From Undibacterium sp. YM2 (GTDB taxonomy: Bacteria; Pseudomonadota; Gammaproteobacteria; Burkholderiales; Burkholderiaceae_D): a stretch of DNA of 64,000 nt. Positions within the stretch are counted from its first letter, which is position 1; the number at the start of each line of letters is the position of its first letter. The DNA is taken from NCBI RefSeq assembly GCF_009937975.1, contig NZ_AP018441.1:6014001-6078000 (forward strand), written 5' to 3'. Shown piece after piece: positions 17,454-26,867 of this stretch. Below the pieces are notes generated by a model. The model was given only the letters and a program-made list of their open reading frames with translations. It was not told where the DNA came from and did no database searches. Position numbers and translations under genes: made by a program.

Positions 17454-18338
17454 TTGGGGCTCCGGGTTTATTTAAGTGAGTTGTTGGAAACAGGTAAATC
17501 AGGCTTTCATCAATTTTCGTGTTTGTACGCTAACTCATTTACTCACTTCTGTCACTGTATTGCGATTGCAGGTCGGGGGTAGCCCGACAGCTACTTACCT
17601 TTTTTGCTTCGCCAAAAAAGGTAAGCGAAAAAAGGCGACCGAGGCGTCGCTGCCCCCTAAAGGGGGTCCCATTTGCTGCAAGTCAAAAAATGGGAAAGCC
17701 CGAAAACTCGCTACGCTCAAACATCGGTCTTTCTATTTCCATTTTCTGCCGTGCAGCAAATGCATCGACACATCGGAACGGCTAACTTCAAAAACAACAG
17801 CAACCCCAAAACACAGGTTAATTGATCATGCTCAACGATATATGCATAACGGTCGCATTGACGTGGCAGTTGCTGTTGTTTTTGACTTTCAACCGCTTGG
17901 GACGAAGCCGTTTGTGTGATGCAGAAAATGGAAAAAGAAGTGTCCGTTGTTTGAGGTGTAGCTGGGGTTTCGAGATGCATGCATCTCGCCAGCGTAACGG
18001 CAATCGCTTACAAGCGATTGTGCGCCCTGCAAGGGCAGCGAGTTTCGGACACTTCCCATTTTTTGCTTCACACAAACGGGCACTCCCGAAGGGAGCGAGT
18101 CTGCGGTCGCCTTTCTTTGAATCCTTTCTTTGGCGAAGCAAAGAAAGGATTTCGGCCGCCGGGCCGAGACCCGGCTTGTCTGCACGAAGGGCAATCGTTT
18201 TAATCAAAGCACGGAAAACACAACGAACGCCACTGGGCTCCTGCCTTCGCAGGAGCGACATTAATACCTATACGGTATCGCAGCCGAACCCCATCCTCAT
18301 CCCAACCTTCTCCTTGAAGGAGAAGGAGCACGCAACTG
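17454..18338. repeat. 885-bp gene-free region packed with stem-loops and nested inverted repeats
   Basis: No credible gene is present; small open frames here are read through repeats. Perfect or near-perfect stems include CTTACCTTTTTT/AAAAAAGGTAAG (17594-17625), CCCCC-TAAA-GGGGG (about 17653-17666), CAATCGCTT/AAGCGATTG (18001-18020), CTCCC-GAA-GGGAG (about 18083), ATCCTTTCTTTG/CAAAGAAAGGAT (18121-18150) and a GCTCCTGC/GCAGGAGC stem near 18238-18255. Two longer inverted pairs frame sub-blocks: 17670-17697 with 17736-17762 (CATTTGCTGC...AAAATGG theme) and 17909-17946 with 18046-18078 (GTTTGTGTGA...AAAATGG...GTGTCCG theme). I infer amplified palindromic intergenic repeats, possibly transcribed as structured RNA. 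Confidence 0.75.
18222..18328 (+). repeat. Composite dispersed repeat (copy A)
   Basis: Two adjacent blocks recur together at 61088-61192: a block with AACGCCACTGGGCTCCTGCC and a GCAGGAGC stem (18222-18256), then a C-rich block CCCCATCCTCATCCCAACC plus the palindrome CTTCTCCTTGAAGGAGAAG (18288-18328). The second block alone recurs inverted at 48619-48659. The block ends 10 bases before the mmsA stop codon. Confidence 0.75.
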
Positions 18339-19835
18339 CTACTTCGCCACCGGCATCGTAAACTCTGCCCCTTTATCTATGCTATCCGGCCACCTCTGCA
18401 TGATGGATTTATAGCGCGTATAAAACCGTATGCCCTCTTCGCCGTAGGCATGCACATCACCAAATAAAGAGCGTTTCCAGCCACCAAAAGAATGCCAGGC
18501 CATGGGCACAGGAATAGGCACATTGATGCCCACCATGCCGACTTGTATGCGACGCGAAAATTCGCGGGCTGTATTGCCGTCCGAGGTAAACAAAGAGACG
18601 CCATTACCAAATTCATGGCGGTTGATGAGTTCAACAGCAGACGCAAAATCAGGAACGCGGACTACGCACAGAACCGGGCCAAAGATTTCTTCGCGGTGTA
18701 TTTTCATACCCTCTTTGACGTGGTCAAACAAACAGCCGCCAAGGAAGAAACCGGACTCATGGCCAGGCACTTTGAGGCCACGGCCATCGACCAGCAGTTG
18801 CGCGCCTTCGGCTATGCCTTCAGCGATATAAGACTCAATTTTTGCCTTGTGCTGAGCAGTCACTACCGGGCCCATTTCGGCATCAGACTCCATACCATTT
18901 TTGATCTTCAGGGCCTGCACCCGTGGTACCAGAGCTGCTACCAGTTTGTCGGCCACATTGCCAACGGCAACAGCGACCGAGATCGCCATGCAGCGTTCAC
19001 CGGCAGAGCCGTAAGCTGCGCCCATCAGGGCATCGACGGCTTGTTCCAGATTAGCGTCGGGCATGACGACCAGGTGATTTTTTGCGCCGCCCAGAGCCTG
19101 CACGCGCTTGCCCATGCGGGTACCTTCGCTGTAGATGTATTCAGCGATAGGGGTAGAACCGACGAAAGAAATCGCCGACACATCGGGGTGCTGGAGCAAT
19201 GCATCGACAGCGACTTTATCACCCTGCACGACATTGAAAACACCATCCGGCAAACCGGCTTTTTTGAGCAAGTCAGCAATCAGCAAAGAACAGGAAGGGT
19301 CGCGCTCAGATGGTTTCAGGATGAAGGTATTGCCTGTCGCTATCGCCAGCGGTGCCATCCACATCGGTACCATGAAAGGAAAGTTGAAAGGCGTAATGCC
19401 AGCTGTTACACCCAGCGGCTGGCGCAGATTGTAATTGTCTATGCCGCCGCCGATATTGTCCGAGAATTGTGACTTCAGCAATTGCGGCATGCCACAGGCA
19501 AATTCGACGATTTCTATGCCGCGTGTGACTTCACCCATGGCATCCGACAAGACCTTGCCATGTTCGCGGGTGATCAGGGTTGCCATTTCCTTATGATGCT
19601 GGTCCAGCAATTCCTTGAACTTGAACATCACACGGGCGCGTTTCAGCGGCGCAGTTTCTGCCCAGGCCGGTGCGGCAGCCTTGGCGGCGGCGATGACGGC
19701 ATGCACTTCCGCTATGCTGGCGAGGGCAACACTGCCTGTCACTTCGCCAGTAGCTGGGTTGAATACATCTTGCTGGCGGCCACTGGCAGAAGCATAGGCC
19801 TGGCCATTCATATAATGCGCGATTGTGGATGTCAT
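18339..19835 (-). CDS. mmsA: Methylmalonate-semialdehyde dehydrogenase (CoA-acylating)
   Basis: The 498-residue aldehyde dehydrogenase converts methylmalonate semialdehyde to propionyl-CoA (or malonate semialdehyde to acetyl-CoA) with NAD+ and CoA, in valine, beta-alanine or inositol breakdown. Family markers are [19 protein letters not shown] near residue 140, [16 protein letters not shown] near 167, the catalytic Cys in [14 protein letters not shown] (about residue 284), and [20 protein letters not shown] near the C-terminus, typical of MmsA. It is upstream, in the same direction, of the NMO/GMC/liv block but separated from it by 885 bases. A LysR gene is divergent 113 bases away and is the likely regulator. 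Confidence 0.95.
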   Translation of the reverse strand: MTSTIAHYMNGQAYASASGRQQDVFNPATGEVTGSVALASIAEVHAVIAAAKAAAPAWAETAPLKRARVMFKFKELLDQHHKEMATLITREHGKVLSDAMGEVTRGIEIVEFACGMPQLLKSQFSDNIGGGIDNYNLRQPLGVTAGITPFNFPFMVPMWMAPLAIATGNTFILKPSERDPSCSLLIADLLKKAGLPDGVFNVVQGDKVAVDALLQHPDVSAISFVGSTPIAEYIYSEGTRMGKRVQALGGAKNHLVVMPDANLEQAVDALMGAAYGSAGERCMAISVAVAVGNVADKLVAALVPRVQALKIKNGMESDAEMGPVVTAQHKAKIESYIAEGIAEGAQLLVDGRGLKVPGHESGFFLGGCLFDHVKEGMKIHREEIFGPVLCVVRVPDFASAVELINRHEFGNGVSLFTSDGNTAREFSRRIQVGMVGINVPIPVPMAWHSFGGWKRSLFGDVHAYGEEGIRFYTRYKSIMQRWPDSIDKGAEFTMPVAK

Positions 19836-19948
19836 AAGTAAACCTTAGAGATAATGTGAAGTTTTTTCTGCGGTGACACAGAGATTAATTCACTCGCCGT
19901 GGTTAATCCAATGAGTTATTATCAATAGCAATATAAGGATTACTGATA

Positions 19949-20833
19949 ATGGACTTGATACAACTACGCGCCTTTGTCGCCGTGGCAAAAGAAGGCAATT
20001 TGACACGGGCAGCAGAACAATTGCATGTGACCCAGCCCGCAGTCAGCCTGCAAATCAAGTCCTTGCAAGATGCCTTGCAATTAAGTTTATTCACACGTAG
20101 CGCCAGTGGCATGCGCCTCTCCAACGATGGTGCCAAACTCTTGCCTTACGCAGAAAAAGTCATTGCCAGCATGGCTGAATTTCGCCAGGCCGCCCATAGC
20201 ATGCACAGCACCATTTCTGGTGAGCTGGCGATAGGCACCATACTTGACCCTGAGTTCACCCGTCTCGGTCTATTTTTGAAGCGTCTGGTCGAGACTTATC
20301 CACAGTTATCCACAAAATTGCAGCAAGGCATGTCGGGGACAGTCTTGCAGCAAATTCGCGCCGGTACGCTGGATGTGGGCTTTTATCTCGGCCAACCACC
20401 CGACGATGGTAAAACGCCTTGCCACAGCCAGGTGCTGACACCATTTACTTACCGGGTAGTGGCACCCAAGGGATGGAAAAACCGGGTCGCTGGCCAGGAC
20501 TGGGCCAGTCTTGCCAAATTGCCGTGGTTGTGGACGCCGGCTGAATCCGCACATCACCGGCTGCTGAGCCAGATTTTCGCCGGACTGGGTGTCACCCCCA
20601 ACAAGGTCGCCCTGGTAGACCAGGAGCCAACCATGCTGGACCTGGTGAAATCTGGTGTTGGCCTGAGCCTGATACGGGATTCCATCGCCATACGCGAAGC
20701 CCATGCCCATGGCCTGGTGATTGCTGATGCCGTCAGTGTCACGACGGAACTGAGCTTCATCTGCCAGGAAAAGCGCCAGCATGAAGCCATGATCGCGGCC
20801 AGTTTCGCCTTGTTGAAAACGATCTGGGTATAG
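19949..20833 (+). CDS. LysR-family transcriptional regulator
   Basis: The 294-residue protein has the N-terminal winged HTH (MDLIQLRAFVAVAKEGNLTR, then AAEQLHVTQPAVSLQIKSLQ) and a C-terminal periplasmic-binding-type inducer domain (TILDPEFTRLGLFLKRLVET and later). It is transcribed away from mmsA; the 113-base gap would hold its autoregulatory and target site, so control of mmsA is a reasonable inference. Inducer unknown. Two exact DnaA boxes, 10 bases apart in tandem, lie in its coding sequence at 20296-20314. Confidence 0.93.
   Translation: MDLIQLRAFVAVAKEGNLTRAAEQLHVTQPAVSLQIKSLQDALQLSLFTRSASGMRLSNDGAKLLPYAEKVIASMAEFRQAAHSMHSTISGELAIGTILDPEFTRLGLFLKRLVETYPQLSTKLQQGMSGTVLQQIRAGTLDVGFYLGQPPDDGKTPCHSQVLTPFTYRVVAPKGWKNRVAGQDWASLAKLPWLWTPAESAHHRLLSQIFAGLGVTPNKVALVDQEPTMLDLVKSGVGLSLIRDSIAIREAHAHGLVIADAVSVTTELSFICQEKRQHEAMIAASFALLKTIWV
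20296..20314 (+). promoter_or_regulatory. Tandem pair of exact DnaA boxes inside the lysR gene
   Basis: TTATCCACA occurs at 20296-20304 and again at 20306-20314, in phase with one helical turn. The encoded residues (TYPQLSTKLQQ) do not demand this exact sequence. Tandem in-phase boxes are what DnaA needs for cooperative binding, so this may be a DnaA-titrating or regulatory site about 8 kb from the proposed oriC. Confidence 0.6.
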
Positions 20834-20949
20834 ATGTTTGCAAGAGTGTATCCTCCGCCGCACACCAGAGCTCAAAACCAGAAAATTTCTGCCTTTATTG
20901 GAAATTCAGCGGTATATTCGCACCACTTATCTATTTCGGAAAATCGTTC

Positions 20950-21678
20950 GTGAAACTCCTGTTATCCAGTTTGCTTGTATCTCTGGCCATCGTTCCTGCC
21001 ATCAGCCATGCAGAAACGATCAAACTGCTTATCCAGGAATTTGCGCCTTTTACGCACACTGACATCAAAACCGGTGAAATCCAGGGTGCGCTGACCGAAA
21101 AGATCGCAGAGATACTCAGGCGTGCCGGCGATAACTACAGCATCAGCAGCACATCCCTCGCACGCGGTTTGAATTCCACGCTCAATGATGACAATACCTG
21201 CCTGTTTGGCTTTCGCCGCACGCCCGACAGAGAACATCTGTATAAATGGGTGGGCCCGCTGGTCAACGACAATTGGGTTTTGTATGGCCGCAAAAATGAT
21301 AGCCGCGTGCTAAAAAGTTTTGAAGATGCCAAAGCGTATTCGATAGGTTCGTACAAAAATGCAGCCACAGGCGTGCAACTCAGCGAACAAGGCTACAAAA
21401 TAGAGTTTGCGAGCCAGGATGATGACAATCCACGTCTGCTGGTGAATGGCAGGCTGAACTACTGGATAGTCTCAGAGTCACACGGCATGTTCCTTGCCCA
21501 GCAGCAAGGCTTTGCCAACGATATTGTGCGTGCCATCAAATGGAAAAGCATAGAGCTCAACATGCTGTGCAATGTCCGCATGGACAAGCAACGCATAGAG
21601 CTCTACAACAAGATTAATAAAGAACTGGATAATGACGGCACCATGGAAAAAATCATGCGCAAGTACGGGATCAAATAA
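20950..21678 (+). CDS. Periplasmic solute-binding protein, amino-acid type (SBP family 3)
   Basis: The 242-residue protein begins at a GTG with a signal peptide (MKLLLSSLLVSLAIVPAISH, then AETIKLL). The mature region has the SBP_bac_3 layout: QEFAPFTHTDIKTGEIQGAL, then LTEKIAEILRRAGDNYSISS, FGFRRTPDREHLYKWVGPLV, and a C-terminal NKINKELDNDGTMEKIMRKY. No permease or ATPase gene is adjacent, so it may be an orphan binding or signalling protein like others of this subfamily. Its stop overlaps the next start (TAATG), so the downstream small protein is translationally coupled. Confidence 0.87.
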   Translation: MKLLLSSLLVSLAIVPAISHAETIKLLIQEFAPFTHTDIKTGEIQGALTEKIAEILRRAGDNYSISSTSLARGLNSTLNDDNTCLFGFRRTPDREHLYKWVGPLVNDNWVLYGRKNDSRVLKSFEDAKAYSIGSYKNAATGVQLSEQGYKIEFASQDDDNPRLLVNGRLNYWIVSESHGMFLAQQQGFANDIVRAIKWKSIELNMLCNVRMDKQRIELYNKINKELDNDGTMEKIMRKYGIK

Positions 21679-21953
21679 TGGCCAGATCGACCAAGGCCGC
21701 CCATGCAGTCAACCGCCTGCGTGAACGCAGCAATAATGCTCCCTATTCCATGGTCAGCCTCGCGGATGGCCGGTTTTCCCTGACCCTGGCCAATCTCGAA
21801 CAGCTAGACGAATTGCCTGTCAGCGTCAGCGATGCCATGGAAATGGATGAATTTGTCGTTTATGTTAACAACCTGCATAAACAGGCTCCCAAAAAAGCCA
21901 GCAAACTGGATGTGGCTTTTGAGAAAAAAATCGCGGCAGCCAAACAGAAATAA
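21678..21953 (+). CDS. Small basic protein of unknown function, coupled to the binding-protein gene
   Basis: The 91-residue protein has basic ends (MARSTKAAHAVNRLRERSNN and a KKIAAAKQK tail) and an acidic middle (LEQLDELPVSVSDAMEMDEF). It has no signal peptide or membrane segment, so it is probably cytoplasmic. It starts in the TAATG overlap with the upstream gene. No family recognised. Confidence 0.7.
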   Translation: MARSTKAAHAVNRLRERSNNAPYSMVSLADGRFSLTLANLEQLDELPVSVSDAMEMDEFVVYVNNLHKQAPKKASKLDVAFEKKIAAAKQK

Positions 21954-21987
21954 AAGTCTTCAGAAGTAAATCTATAAGGAAAATTCT

Positions 21988-22434
21988 ATGAAATACCATT
22001 GTCTTACTGCCCTGCTTGCCACCAGCCTGTTCACTGGCATCCTGCCCGCCGCATCGGCCCAGGCACAAGCCGCTGACAGCGTGGTCATCAGCAGGCTCAC
22101 TAAAATCGATGAAAAAGTCGGCAGTGGCAAAGAAGCCCTGCCTGGCAATACTGTGTTTGTCCATTACACAGGCTGGCTGCATGATCCTTTTGCCAGCAAG
22201 GAACGTGGCACCAAATTTGACAGTTCCGTAGGCCAGCAGGCTTTTTCCTTCACCATAGGCTCGGGCCGCGTCATCAAAGGCTGGGAACAAGGTGTAGCAG
22301 GGATGAAAGTAGGTGGCAAACGCACCCTGATCATACCGCCAGAGTTGGGCTATGGTGCCGCAGGTGCAGGCAATGGCATGATACCGCCGAACGCCTACCT
22401 GATTTTTGATATTGAATTACTTGAGGTCAGATAA
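21988..22434 (+). CDS. Periplasmic FKBP-type peptidyl-prolyl cis-trans isomerase
   Basis: The 148-residue protein carries a signal peptide (MKYHCLTALLATSLFTGILP, then AASAQAQA) and a single FKBP domain. Active-site segments are VFVHYTGWLHD, TKFDSS, FTIGSGRVIKGWEQGVAGMK and TLIIPPELGYGAAGAG followed by IPPNAYLIFDIELLEV, with the aromatic pocket residues (Y, F, W) in place. It catalyses proline isomerisation during folding of exported proteins. It lies 34 bases after the small basic protein gene and may share its transcript. Confidence 0.93.
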   Translation: MKYHCLTALLATSLFTGILPAASAQAQAADSVVISRLTKIDEKVGSGKEALPGNTVFVHYTGWLHDPFASKERGTKFDSSVGQQAFSFTIGSGRVIKGWEQGVAGMKVGGKRTLIIPPELGYGAAGAGNGMIPPNAYLIFDIELLEVR

Positions 22435-22461
22435 AGCCAGGCCATCGCGGGGTCAGGGCCT

Positions 22462-22746
22462 TCAGGGTAACTGTCTGGCCTTGATTTCCTGCAAGTCTGT
22501 CCAGACAGACTCATAAGAATAAATGGCATAAAAGAATACCGAGATCGCCAGCACCGTTGCCAGGGTTCCCGCATAAAACAGCAGGCTAAGGCCAGCAGGG
22601 AAAATATACTGGTACCAGCCCAGCAGGCTGGCAGCGACCATGGCAAAAAAAGACAGGTTGATCAGGCGGCGGCTTTTACGCATGGTGCCAAAAGCAAAAA
22701 ACACCAGCACCAGTAAAGACAAAGAAAAATTGAGTAACCCCGCCAC
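22462..22746 (-). CDS. Small three-helix membrane protein, unknown function
   Basis: The 94-residue protein starts at GTG with GAAAGG about 7 bases upstream. Three hydrophobic segments (about residues 5-20, 28-50, 55-75) are followed by a polar tail (SVWTDLQEIKARQLP). It is divergent from glpK and convergent with the FKBP gene. No family recognised. Confidence 0.6.
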   Translation of the reverse strand: MAGLLNFSLSLLVLVFFAFGTMRKSRRLINLSFFAMVAASLLGWYQYIFPAGLSLLFYAGTLATVLAISVFFYAIYSYESVWTDLQEIKARQLP

Positions 22747-22920
22747 AGAATTGCCTTTCTTGCATAATATTAAATCAATAAACTACTATATCAAATTCAA
22801 TCCTGTTTGCCATTGCAGGAATGGCTAAAATTGTAACCAGACGTCAGCATCAGGCTGAAAATTTTTCATTCTGCATTTTCTGTCTCTCTTCCACAGGGAT
22901 CAGATACATCAGGAATTTCT

Positions 22921-24390
22921 ATGACATATCTGCTTGCACTAGACCAGGGCACTTCCAGCTCACGCAGCATCATCTTCAATGAAGTAGGTGAATTGATTGC
23001 CACCGCCCAGCAGGAATTCCGTCAGATTTTCCCGCAGCCAGGCTGGGTAGAGCATGATGCCCAGGAAATCTGGCAAAGCCAGTTTGCCACCTGCCAGCAA
23101 GTCATCGCCAAAGCCGGTTTGCGGGCCAGCGACATCGCCGCCCTGGGCATTACCAACCAGCGCGAAACTACGGTGCTATGGGACAGAAAAACAGGCCAGC
23201 CGCTATACCATGCCATCGTCTGGCAAGACCGCCGCACAGAAGCTTATTGCGATGAATTGCGTCAGCAAGGCTATGCGCCACGCATACAAGCCAAGACTGG
23301 CCTGATACTTGACCCGTATTTTTCTGCCACCAAACTCAAGTGGCTGCTCGATCATGTTCCCGACGCGCGCCGCCGTGCAAATGCCGGTGAACTGGCTTTT
23401 GGCACGATAGACAGCTGGCTGGCCTGGCAACTCAGCGAAGGCGCGCTGCATGTCACCGATGTCAGCAATGCTTCGCGTACCATGCTGTACAACATCCACG
23501 ACAACAAGTGGGATGAAGAATTACTGAGCTGGTTTGACATACCCAAAAAATTGCTGCCAGAAGTCTTGCCATCGAGTCACCAATTCGGTCACAGCAAACT
23601 GCTGGGCACATCCATTCCCATCGGCGGTATCGCTGGCGACCAGCAGGCCGCCTTGTTTGGCCAGGCCTGCTTTACCCCGGGCATGGCCAAAAATACCTAT
23701 GGCACGGGCTGCTTCATGCTCATGCATACCGGTGATCAATGTCCAGATTCACAAAACGGCCTGATCAGCACCGCAGCCTGCCAGACCGATGCTCATGCCC
23801 AATATGCGCTGGAGGGCAGTGTCTTCATCGGCGGTGCAGTCGTGCAGTGGCTCAGGGATGGCCTGAAAGCCATACAGCATTCGACTGATGTAGAACAACT
23901 GGCGGCCACCGTGCCAGATTCCGGTGGCGTGGTCTTTGTCCCCTCTTTCACTGGGCTTGGAGCACCTTACTGGGTGCCATCTGCGAAGGGTGCCATCCTC
24001 GGCCTGAGCCGGGGCAGCACGGTCGCCCATATCGCCCGCGCTGCGCTGGAATCAATCGCCTTTCAAAGTACCGCCCTGCTGCAAGCCATGGTCAGGGACG
24101 CAGTTTTCCCTATCAGGGAATTACGTGTCGATGGCGGTGCAGCGGCGAATAATATGCTGCTGCAATTCCAGGCAGACTTGCTGGGCATACCGGTGATACG
24201 CCCCAAAGTCACAGAAACCACGGCCCTGGGCGCAGCTTATCTGGCAGGTTTGGGAGTTGGGGTATATAAAAGTATGGAAGAATGCGCGAACCAGTGGCAA
24301 ATGGACAGACAATTCATACCAGCCATGAGCCGCGATGAAGCCGCCAGCCTCATGCAAAACTGGGAAATCGCCATAGGGAAAGTAAGATAA
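22921..24390 (+). CDS. glpK: Glycerol kinase
   Basis: The 489-residue enzyme phosphorylates glycerol to sn-glycerol-3-phosphate with ATP in the cytoplasm. It shows [17 protein letters not shown] (phosphate-1 loop), [17 protein letters not shown] near residue 80, [33 protein letters not shown] near 237 and [20 protein letters not shown] near 340, then [20 protein letters not shown]. The length matches E. coli GlpK. No glpF or glpD is adjacent, so it acts apart from a glp operon here. Confidence 0.97.
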   Translation: MTYLLALDQGTSSSRSIIFNEVGELIATAQQEFRQIFPQPGWVEHDAQEIWQSQFATCQQVIAKAGLRASDIAALGITNQRETTVLWDRKTGQPLYHAIVWQDRRTEAYCDELRQQGYAPRIQAKTGLILDPYFSATKLKWLLDHVPDARRRANAGELAFGTIDSWLAWQLSEGALHVTDVSNASRTMLYNIHDNKWDEELLSWFDIPKKLLPEVLPSSHQFGHSKLLGTSIPIGGIAGDQQAALFGQACFTPGMAKNTYGTGCFMLMHTGDQCPDSQNGLISTAACQTDAHAQYALEGSVFIGGAVVQWLRDGLKAIQHSTDVEQLAATVPDSGGVVFVPSFTGLGAPYWVPSAKGAILGLSRGSTVAHIARAALESIAFQSTALLQAMVRDAVFPIRELRVDGGAAANNMLLQFQADLLGIPVIRPKVTETTALGAAYLAGLGVGVYKSMEECANQWQMDRQFIPAMSRDEAASLMQNWEIAIGKVR

Positions 24391-24502
24391 GACAAATAAT
24401 ATAAGAAAAATAAAATCACCCAAAGACAAGATATCCACAGCCTGTTTTACAGTCTGCTTTACAGCCTATCGCTGGCATTTTTACTAAAAAGAGAGAGAAA
24501 AA

Positions 24503-25033
24503 ATGAAAATCATCAAATGGTCTGCCGGCATACTGATTACTGCCATCGCCCTGATACTGGCAATTGCCTATGCCTTGCCAAATGAATACAAGGTCAGCCG
24601 CAGCATCCAGATACATTCCACCCCGGCCAAGATCTTCCCCCTGATCGCCGCACCTAAGGAATGGAAAAACTGGTCAGTCTGGAATCAGCGTGACCCGAAT
24701 ATGAAAATGGAATTTTCTGGCCCGGAATCAGGCACGAATGCCGCCTGGGAATGGAAAAGCGCATCGCAGGGCAATGGTGGCATGAAACTCAGTCATGCCA
24801 GCCCTTACCGTGAAATTGATTATGAGCTGCATTTTGAAGGCATGGGCAAACCATCGACGGGCAGTTTCCTGCTGGAAGCCCAGCCAGATGGGACTAAAGT
24901 CACCTGGAAAATGGAAGGCAGCAGCGAAGGAAATTTCATGATGAAGCTATTTGCCCCATTTATGGATAAAATGGTGGGTCCCGATTTTGAAGCTGGCTTA
25001 AGTAATCTTAAAAAGTTCGCCGAGAAAAATTAA
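24503..25033 (+). CDS. SRPBCC-family (polyketide-cyclase/START-like) protein with N-terminal anchor
   Basis: The 176-residue protein has an N-terminal hydrophobic helix (WSAGILITAIALILAIAYAL) and then a ligand-binding fold with VSRSIQIHSTPAKIFPLIAA, WKNWSVWNQRDPNMKMEF and GTKVTWKMEGSSEGNFMMKL, the standard SRPBCC pattern. It probably binds a small hydrophobic molecule at the membrane; ligand unknown. AGAGAGAGA precedes the ATG. Confidence 0.82.
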   Translation: MKIIKWSAGILITAIALILAIAYALPNEYKVSRSIQIHSTPAKIFPLIAAPKEWKNWSVWNQRDPNMKMEFSGPESGTNAAWEWKSASQGNGGMKLSHASPYREIDYELHFEGMGKPSTGSFLLEAQPDGTKVTWKMEGSSEGNFMMKLFAPFMDKMVGPDFEAGLSNLKKFAEKN

Positions 25034-25078
25034 AGCCCACGTAGCTAAAACTACATCGCATTTCGACTGATTGCATCA

Positions 25079-25462
25079 ATGAAACTCAAGTACGTCCTGA
25101 TAATGGCATTGCAGATGCTGACTGCATTGCCAGCCTCCCCTGTTCTCGCTGCCGCAACTGGCAATACTCCTGCCCCGGCCAGCGCCAAGCCAGGCACGCA
25201 GGCAGTATTTGTCGTCGCGCCAGAAGACTTGCCCAAGCAAAATTCTGGTGTGCAAATAGACACACCAAAACAAACAGCACCTGAAAAAAGCAATAAGCCG
25301 GAAGTTGCCATACAAGTCTGGTCAGGCCCGGTCCCCCTCGCTGGCGGCCTGTGGATACTGGTAGCCTCCATGCCTGTGCTGGCCTCGCTGTATTTTGCTT
25401 ATCAATTATTGTTGTTTATCAAAGCCAGACGGCGCCGTTTATCCACAGAACGCGGTAGCTGA
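25079..25462 (+). CDS. Predicted exported protein with C-terminal membrane helix
   Basis: The 127-residue protein has a signal peptide (MKLKYVLIMALQMLTALPAS), a Pro/Ala/Lys-rich periplasmic linker of about 60 residues (PKQNSGVQIDTPKQTAPEKS) and a C-terminal transmembrane helix (GLWILVASMPVLASLYFAYQ) followed by a basic tail (KARRRRLSTERGS). No family recognised. An exact DnaA box (25439-25447) lies at its 3' end. A terminator follows at 25493. Confidence 0.6.
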   Translation: MKLKYVLIMALQMLTALPASPVLAAATGNTPAPASAKPGTQAVFVVAPEDLPKQNSGVQIDTPKQTAPEKSNKPEVAIQVWSGPVPLAGGLWILVASMPVLASLYFAYQLLLFIKARRRRLSTERGS

Positions 25463-25492
25463 GGCAATCTGGCGATTGCCTGAATTTCTTGA

Positions 25493-25526
25493 AAAGCATG
25501 CTGCTCCAGGGCGCATGCTTTTTTTG
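25493..25526 (+). terminator. Rho-independent terminator
   Basis: AGCATGC (25495-25501) and GCATGCT (25513-25519) pair across an 11-base loop, followed by a run of seven T. It is about 30 bases after the gene ending at 25462 and separates it from the btaA-like operon. Confidence 0.8.
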
Positions 25527-25644
25527 TGGTGTTTTTTTGTTGTTTCTTTATCTGTTTTTCACATAAACTTCATCAGTTTGTCACTTGCCTGTCACCTGTA
25601 CATCCTAAAGTCTTCCCTATCCAAATCATAAGCGGGAGACCAGC

Positions 25645-26859
25645 ATGTCCAGCAAAGCCCTGATAGACAGCGCCGTTTTCAATTCCACCACGTCTGGTCG
25701 CAAGGGCCTGGCAGACAAATTGTTTGCCCACTGGTTCAGCCGCCTTGTGTATGCGCAGATCTGGGAAGATCCACAAGCTGATCTGAATGCCCTGCAACTG
25801 AAACCAGGCGCGAATATCCTGACTATCTCCTCCGGTGGCTGCAATGCCCTGGCTTATCTGTCCGCTGAACCGGCTGCAGTGCATGCCGTGGATTTGAATG
25901 CGGCACACCTGGCGATGCTCAATATCAAGCAAACTGCCATCAGGCACTTGCCGGACTATGATGCAGTGCTGGCATTTCTGGGCAATGCCGACAAGCCTGA
26001 TAACCTGAAGCGCTACAAGCGTCATATACGCAGTCAATTGTCAGACGATGCTAGCAACTTCTGGGAAAGTCGCTCATTGTCAGGCAAGCCGCGCTACCAT
26101 TATTTTACCAACCAGGCTTATCAGCATGGCTTGCTGGGCAACTTCATCGGCTTTGCGCATTTCTTTGTGCGCATGATGGGTGGCGACATGAGCAAGCTCA
26201 TGCAGGCTAACAACCTGCAGGAACAGGCCCAGCTATTTGAACAATATGTCGCCCCGGTATTTGAGACCCGCCTGTTCCGTCTGATTGCCAGCCAGCCCCT
26301 GGCCCTGTATAGCTTGGGCATACCACCTTCGCAATTTGCTGAGCTGAAACACGATGCCAAAAACGGCCTGCATCTTTTGTTCAAGGAAAGAATGCGTCAC
26401 TTGGCCTGTGATTTCCCTCTGGCAGAAAACTGTTTTGCCCAACAGGCATTTGGCCGCCGTTATGACACCAAAAAGCAGGCAGCCCTGCCCATGTATCTGC
26501 AACAAGAGCATTTCCATACCCTGCGCCGCAATATAGACAGGCTACATGCGCACCATCAAACCCTGACTGATTTTTTGCGCGGCCAGCCACGTGCATCCAT
26601 GGATGCCTATCTCTTCCTCGATGCCCAGGACTGGATGGATAAGCAACAATTAACAGAACTCTGGCAAGAAGTGACGCGCACTGCAGCACCTGGAGCCAAA
26701 GTGGTATTCCGTACCGGTGGCAGCGAATCACCACTGGAAGCCAAGTTGCCACCAGAAATACTGGCTGCCTGGCATACCGACGTTGACCATAACCGCGCCC
26801 TGTATGCCACTGACCGCTCTGCCATCTATGGCGGCATGCACCTGTATACCAAGATGTAA
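25645..26859 (+). CDS. BtaA-like SAM:diacylglycerol 3-amino-3-carboxypropyltransferase (DUF3419)
   Basis: The 404-residue protein matches DUF3419/BtaA: QIWEDPQADLNALQLKPGAN followed by ILTISSGGCNALAYLSAEPA (SAM-binding loop, about residues 50-72), VHAVDLNAAHLAMLNIKQTA, a long helical middle, and a C-terminal VLSLP-like segment here reading FRTGGSESPLEAKLPPEI. Characterised BtaA moves the aminocarboxypropyl group of SAM onto diacylglycerol, making a homoserine ether lipid that BtaB then trimethylates to a betaine lipid under phosphate limitation. A GGGAG ribosome-binding site precedes the ATG. The next gene, 8 bases on, is not a BtaB methyltransferase but a GNAT-like protein, so the final product may differ. 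Confidence 0.85.
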   Translation: MSSKALIDSAVFNSTTSGRKGLADKLFAHWFSRLVYAQIWEDPQADLNALQLKPGANILTISSGGCNALAYLSAEPAAVHAVDLNAAHLAMLNIKQTAIRHLPDYDAVLAFLGNADKPDNLKRYKRHIRSQLSDDASNFWESRSLSGKPRYHYFTNQAYQHGLLGNFIGFAHFFVRMMGGDMSKLMQANNLQEQAQLFEQYVAPVFETRLFRLIASQPLALYSLGIPPSQFAELKHDAKNGLHLLFKERMRHLACDFPLAENCFAQQAFGRRYDTKKQAALPMYLQQEHFHTLRRNIDRLHAHHQTLTDFLRGQPRASMDAYLFLDAQDWMDKQQLTELWQEVTRTAAPGAKVVFRTGGSESPLEAKLPPEILAAWHTDVDHNRALYATDRSAIYGGMHLYTKM

Positions 26860-26867
26860 TCGCCAAA

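Noticed and set aside
17818..18361. Open frames of 147 and 179 codons in the repeat island
   Set aside because: They translate palindromic repeats and change frame across copies, so they are not credible genes.
18492..19472. 326-codon open frame opposite mmsA
   Set aside because: Shadow of a conserved aldehyde dehydrogenase gene.
16416..19835. A betaine/choline operon (GMC gene as betA)
   Set aside because: No betB, betI or choline transporter beside it; the partner genes are nitronate monooxygenase and MmsA, so the specific gene name is not supported.
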